From Eleginops maclovinus (taxonomy: Eukaryota > Chordata > Actinopteri > Perciformes > Eleginopidae), in NCBI RefSeq assembly GCF_036324505.1, contig NC_086370.1:14596600-14660599 (forward strand): DNA of 64,000 bases, given 5' to 3'. A program made the position numbers and the translations under genes. The notes under the pieces are model-generated. The model was given only the letters and a program-made list of their open reading frames with translations. It had not been told where the DNA came from and did no database searches. Shown in pieces: positions 62,001 to 64,000 of this stretch; the first letter of the stretch is position 1; each line of letters starts with the position of its first letter.

Positions 62001-63927
62001 ACACCAATCTCCATACTTCATACTAATTATGAATTGTTTTCTACAGTGGCCAGTGGGGGCCGTGCTCCATCCTCCCAAGGTTCAGATTCAAACTCCTCTG
62101 CCTCCTCGTTGTCCTCCAGCACCCCTCTCAGCTCCCTCAGTGGTCTTTCCCAGGTCCTTTTCCCTCCAGTCTTTGGCTCAGACATGGTAGACATCGCCAT
62201 CTCTACAGAAGACTGCTCCCGACGTCCAAGCAGTGCCGAGCGAACTGCTGATACCGCCATGCAGACCGACCCCCATCCTCCAAACTACCAGGACCACTCC
62301 TTAAGTAATGGGTCTTTCCCTGAAACGCCAGTTACCACAGAAACCAGCAGGACTGTAGGGACCACCATGCTCCTGAAGGACACAGTCATTCGAGGGAAAG
62401 GGGAAGGGCCTAGGGAGATGGGTGGAGCTGGAGAAAGAGGGCGGAGACATACAAGGACACTTTCATCTGGGGACCAGGAAGAAGTGAAACAATCACCTCA
62501 GACCGCGGCACTGATGGCCTTGAGCAGACCGCGGAAACCAATCAGACGTTCCCAGAGTCACATCACTGCATCAGGTGAGACCCACAGGCTCACTGGGATT
62601 GTAAGGATTGTATGGTCACTTCATAGACTTACATTTCAAATGAAAGAAAGGGTAGGCAGGCTTTTTTTTGTTGTTAATCCTTTTTACACCCTGACATAAT
62701 TCAATAGATCAAATGCTCTCCCAGGCTGGAAATTAGATTGTTCAATCTCTTCATAAATCTAGTGGACTCTTGATGGGTTCTGCTGCCTACTACAGCTTTA
62801 ATACAAATAAAAAAGATTGAGTGTTTAAGACTGATAAGTTGGTGGGGTTGATATACCAGCTGATATAAGGCTATGGCATACAATTTATATCAGTATTGTT
62901 GTGTATGTTGGCAAGTTTAGTATCAGGTTGTACTCTATATTTTGGTTGTTGATTGCAGTGGCAGTTTCATCCATCTGAGTTGAGACATAAACCTTTCCAG
63001 AGTCACTGCACGGTGAGAATTGCAGCAACAATCTGGTTGAGTTTTGCGACAGTACCTGACTTGGTTTTGTAATTAGATCCACTCTCAAATCCTCTAGCGC
63101 TCTTTCAGCAGGTCATCTGTCAGTGAAAAGACCAAACTTCTTTGAATCACTCCAGGAAGTAAACATCAACATCCAGACTCCACATGGCTGATTTAAGCTC
63201 CAGACATAATTTGTCAGAGAGCCCAAAGTTCAACGCAGACTCATGATTAATCACCAGCCTTCGCTCTCACTTGTTGTGCGTCAGTGAGGAATGAATAAGA
63301 ACAAGCATATGGAGGAATATTTCATCCGAGCCTTTGCTTGGCTGTTGAGTTATTAGTCGTTCCTTTTCAATTTATCCAGCTCATTCATACCTCCAGGACA
63401 TAGAGGGTGCATGGGTTCAGCTCAGGGCTGATTAAACATTTGTTATGTAAGCTGGAGCACTTCACTGTAGTGCCTTCAATAGATAGGGCTGTGTTCAGGG
63501 TGGTGTAGCTGCTATTCATCAGTATTACTGTGTTGCTTTCCCCGGTGGCAGATTTACTTGCAGTGAACAGAGGAGCTGACTGGAAGAGAAATGAACAGTC
63601 TGTACTCATATTGGAGAGTGTGTATCATCCACTGTCACTGGCTATCAGTTAAGCATGGAGCAATGTAATGAATTATGTTTTGGACACCTTACACAGAGAG
63701 GTAAAATGGGGTATCTTTTCATTATTCAAGACCACTTAGGCCATTTTGTCTTCTCTTGTTCCATATTTTAGAGGAAAAAGAAAAGAAAAAGAGACAGCAA
63801 AAGGAGAAGAGCGCGAGAGAGGGTAAAACCAGCCTGCAGCGATCTAAAACCTTTGTCAACCTCTTCTTCAAGAAAGACCGTAAAGGGAAGAGCCGCTCCA
63901 AGTCACCGTCACATCAAGCAGATAAAG
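57490..63927 (+). CDS. pdzd7: PDZ domain-containing 7 (3'-truncated by window edge)
   Basis: Exons: 57490-57682, 58112-58249, 58393-58567, 59101-59277, 59727-59874, 61421-61481, 62047-62574, 63772-63927; all phases agree, giving the first 525 or so residues. PDZD7 is a scaffold at the ankle links of hair-cell stereocilia and binds the Usher type 2 proteins (ADGRV1, usherin, whirlin). PDZ1 spans about residues 74-156 with carboxylate loop RLGFSVRGG. The linker [13 protein letters not shown] follows. PDZ2 spans about 198-276 with [20 protein letters not shown]. After [20 protein letters not shown] comes a Ser-rich linker, [38 protein letters not shown] and a basic block ([14 protein letters not shown]), all as in human PDZD7. 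The start ATG heads [13 protein letters not shown]. The C-terminal half, including PDZ3, lies beyond the window. Confidence 0.92.
58978..59098 (+). repeat. (TG)n microsatellite forming a splice-acceptor tract
   Basis: A TG run of about 121 bp, with a few TATG/GCGTG interruptions, running directly into TAG|GG at 59098-59102, the acceptor of the exon that starts PDZ2. Confidence 0.96.
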
Positions 63928-64000
63928 GTGAGGGCACGGTCTCTTTTCATATTTTGCATCCCAAACAGTCAACTATAGCCTTAGCCTTAGGTTTCCCTAA

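Overview
The window is vertebrate nuclear DNA, almost certainly from a teleost fish. It has split genes with GT-AG introns, no operons, very long (CA)n/(GT)n microsatellites, small hAT-type MITEs and a tRNA-derived SINE. It also has two selenoprotein U genes whose active-site selenocysteine is encoded by an in-frame TGA; mammals have cysteine at that position. Fish-typical repeats suggest a percomorph, but no species can be named from the sequence.

Layout, left to right. 1-2735: non-coding, with an old repeat-like stretch. 2736-20189 (+): tmem150a, coding exons 2-7; the exon with the start codon lies outside the window. Its introns carry many long microsatellites, a SINE, two TIR elements and an old THAP/P2X7C-like remnant. 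About 20190-23060 looks like its 3'UTR. 24515-29820 (-): mat1a, ten coding exons, intact, with a TATA-like promoter beside a (CA)n tract. 36352-37601 (+) and 42131-44045 (+): tandem selenou1 (prxl2a) genes, each with five coding exons, a Sec TGA in a U-x-x-C motif and a 3'UTR SECIS hairpin. 48939-53316 (-): sfxn3, ten coding exons. 57490-63927 (+): pdzd7, first eight coding exons, running off the right edge, head-to-head with sfxn3.

The genes are independent transcription units. Gene order matches human chromosome 10: MAT1A and PRXL2A are near neighbours at 10q23, and PDZD7 and SFXN3 are head-to-head at 10q24. Human TMEM150A instead lies near MAT2A, the MAT1A paralogue, on chromosome 2. Roles: membrane scaffold for PI4P signalling (tmem150a), S-adenosylmethionine synthesis (mat1a), thioredoxin-like selenoproteins (selenou1), mitochondrial serine transport (sfxn3), and stereocilia/Usher complex scaffold (pdzd7).

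Two conserved exons carry apparent frameshifts: a net loss of 5 nt in the second selenou1 copy and of 1 nt in sfxn3. Both genes otherwise look intact, so residual assembly errors are as likely as real mutations. The most informative signals are the paired Sec-TGA/SECIS systems, a hAT MITE nested in another repeat with a perfect 8-bp target duplication, and a pdzd7 splice acceptor that sits directly on a (TG)n repeat. I found no wholly new system.
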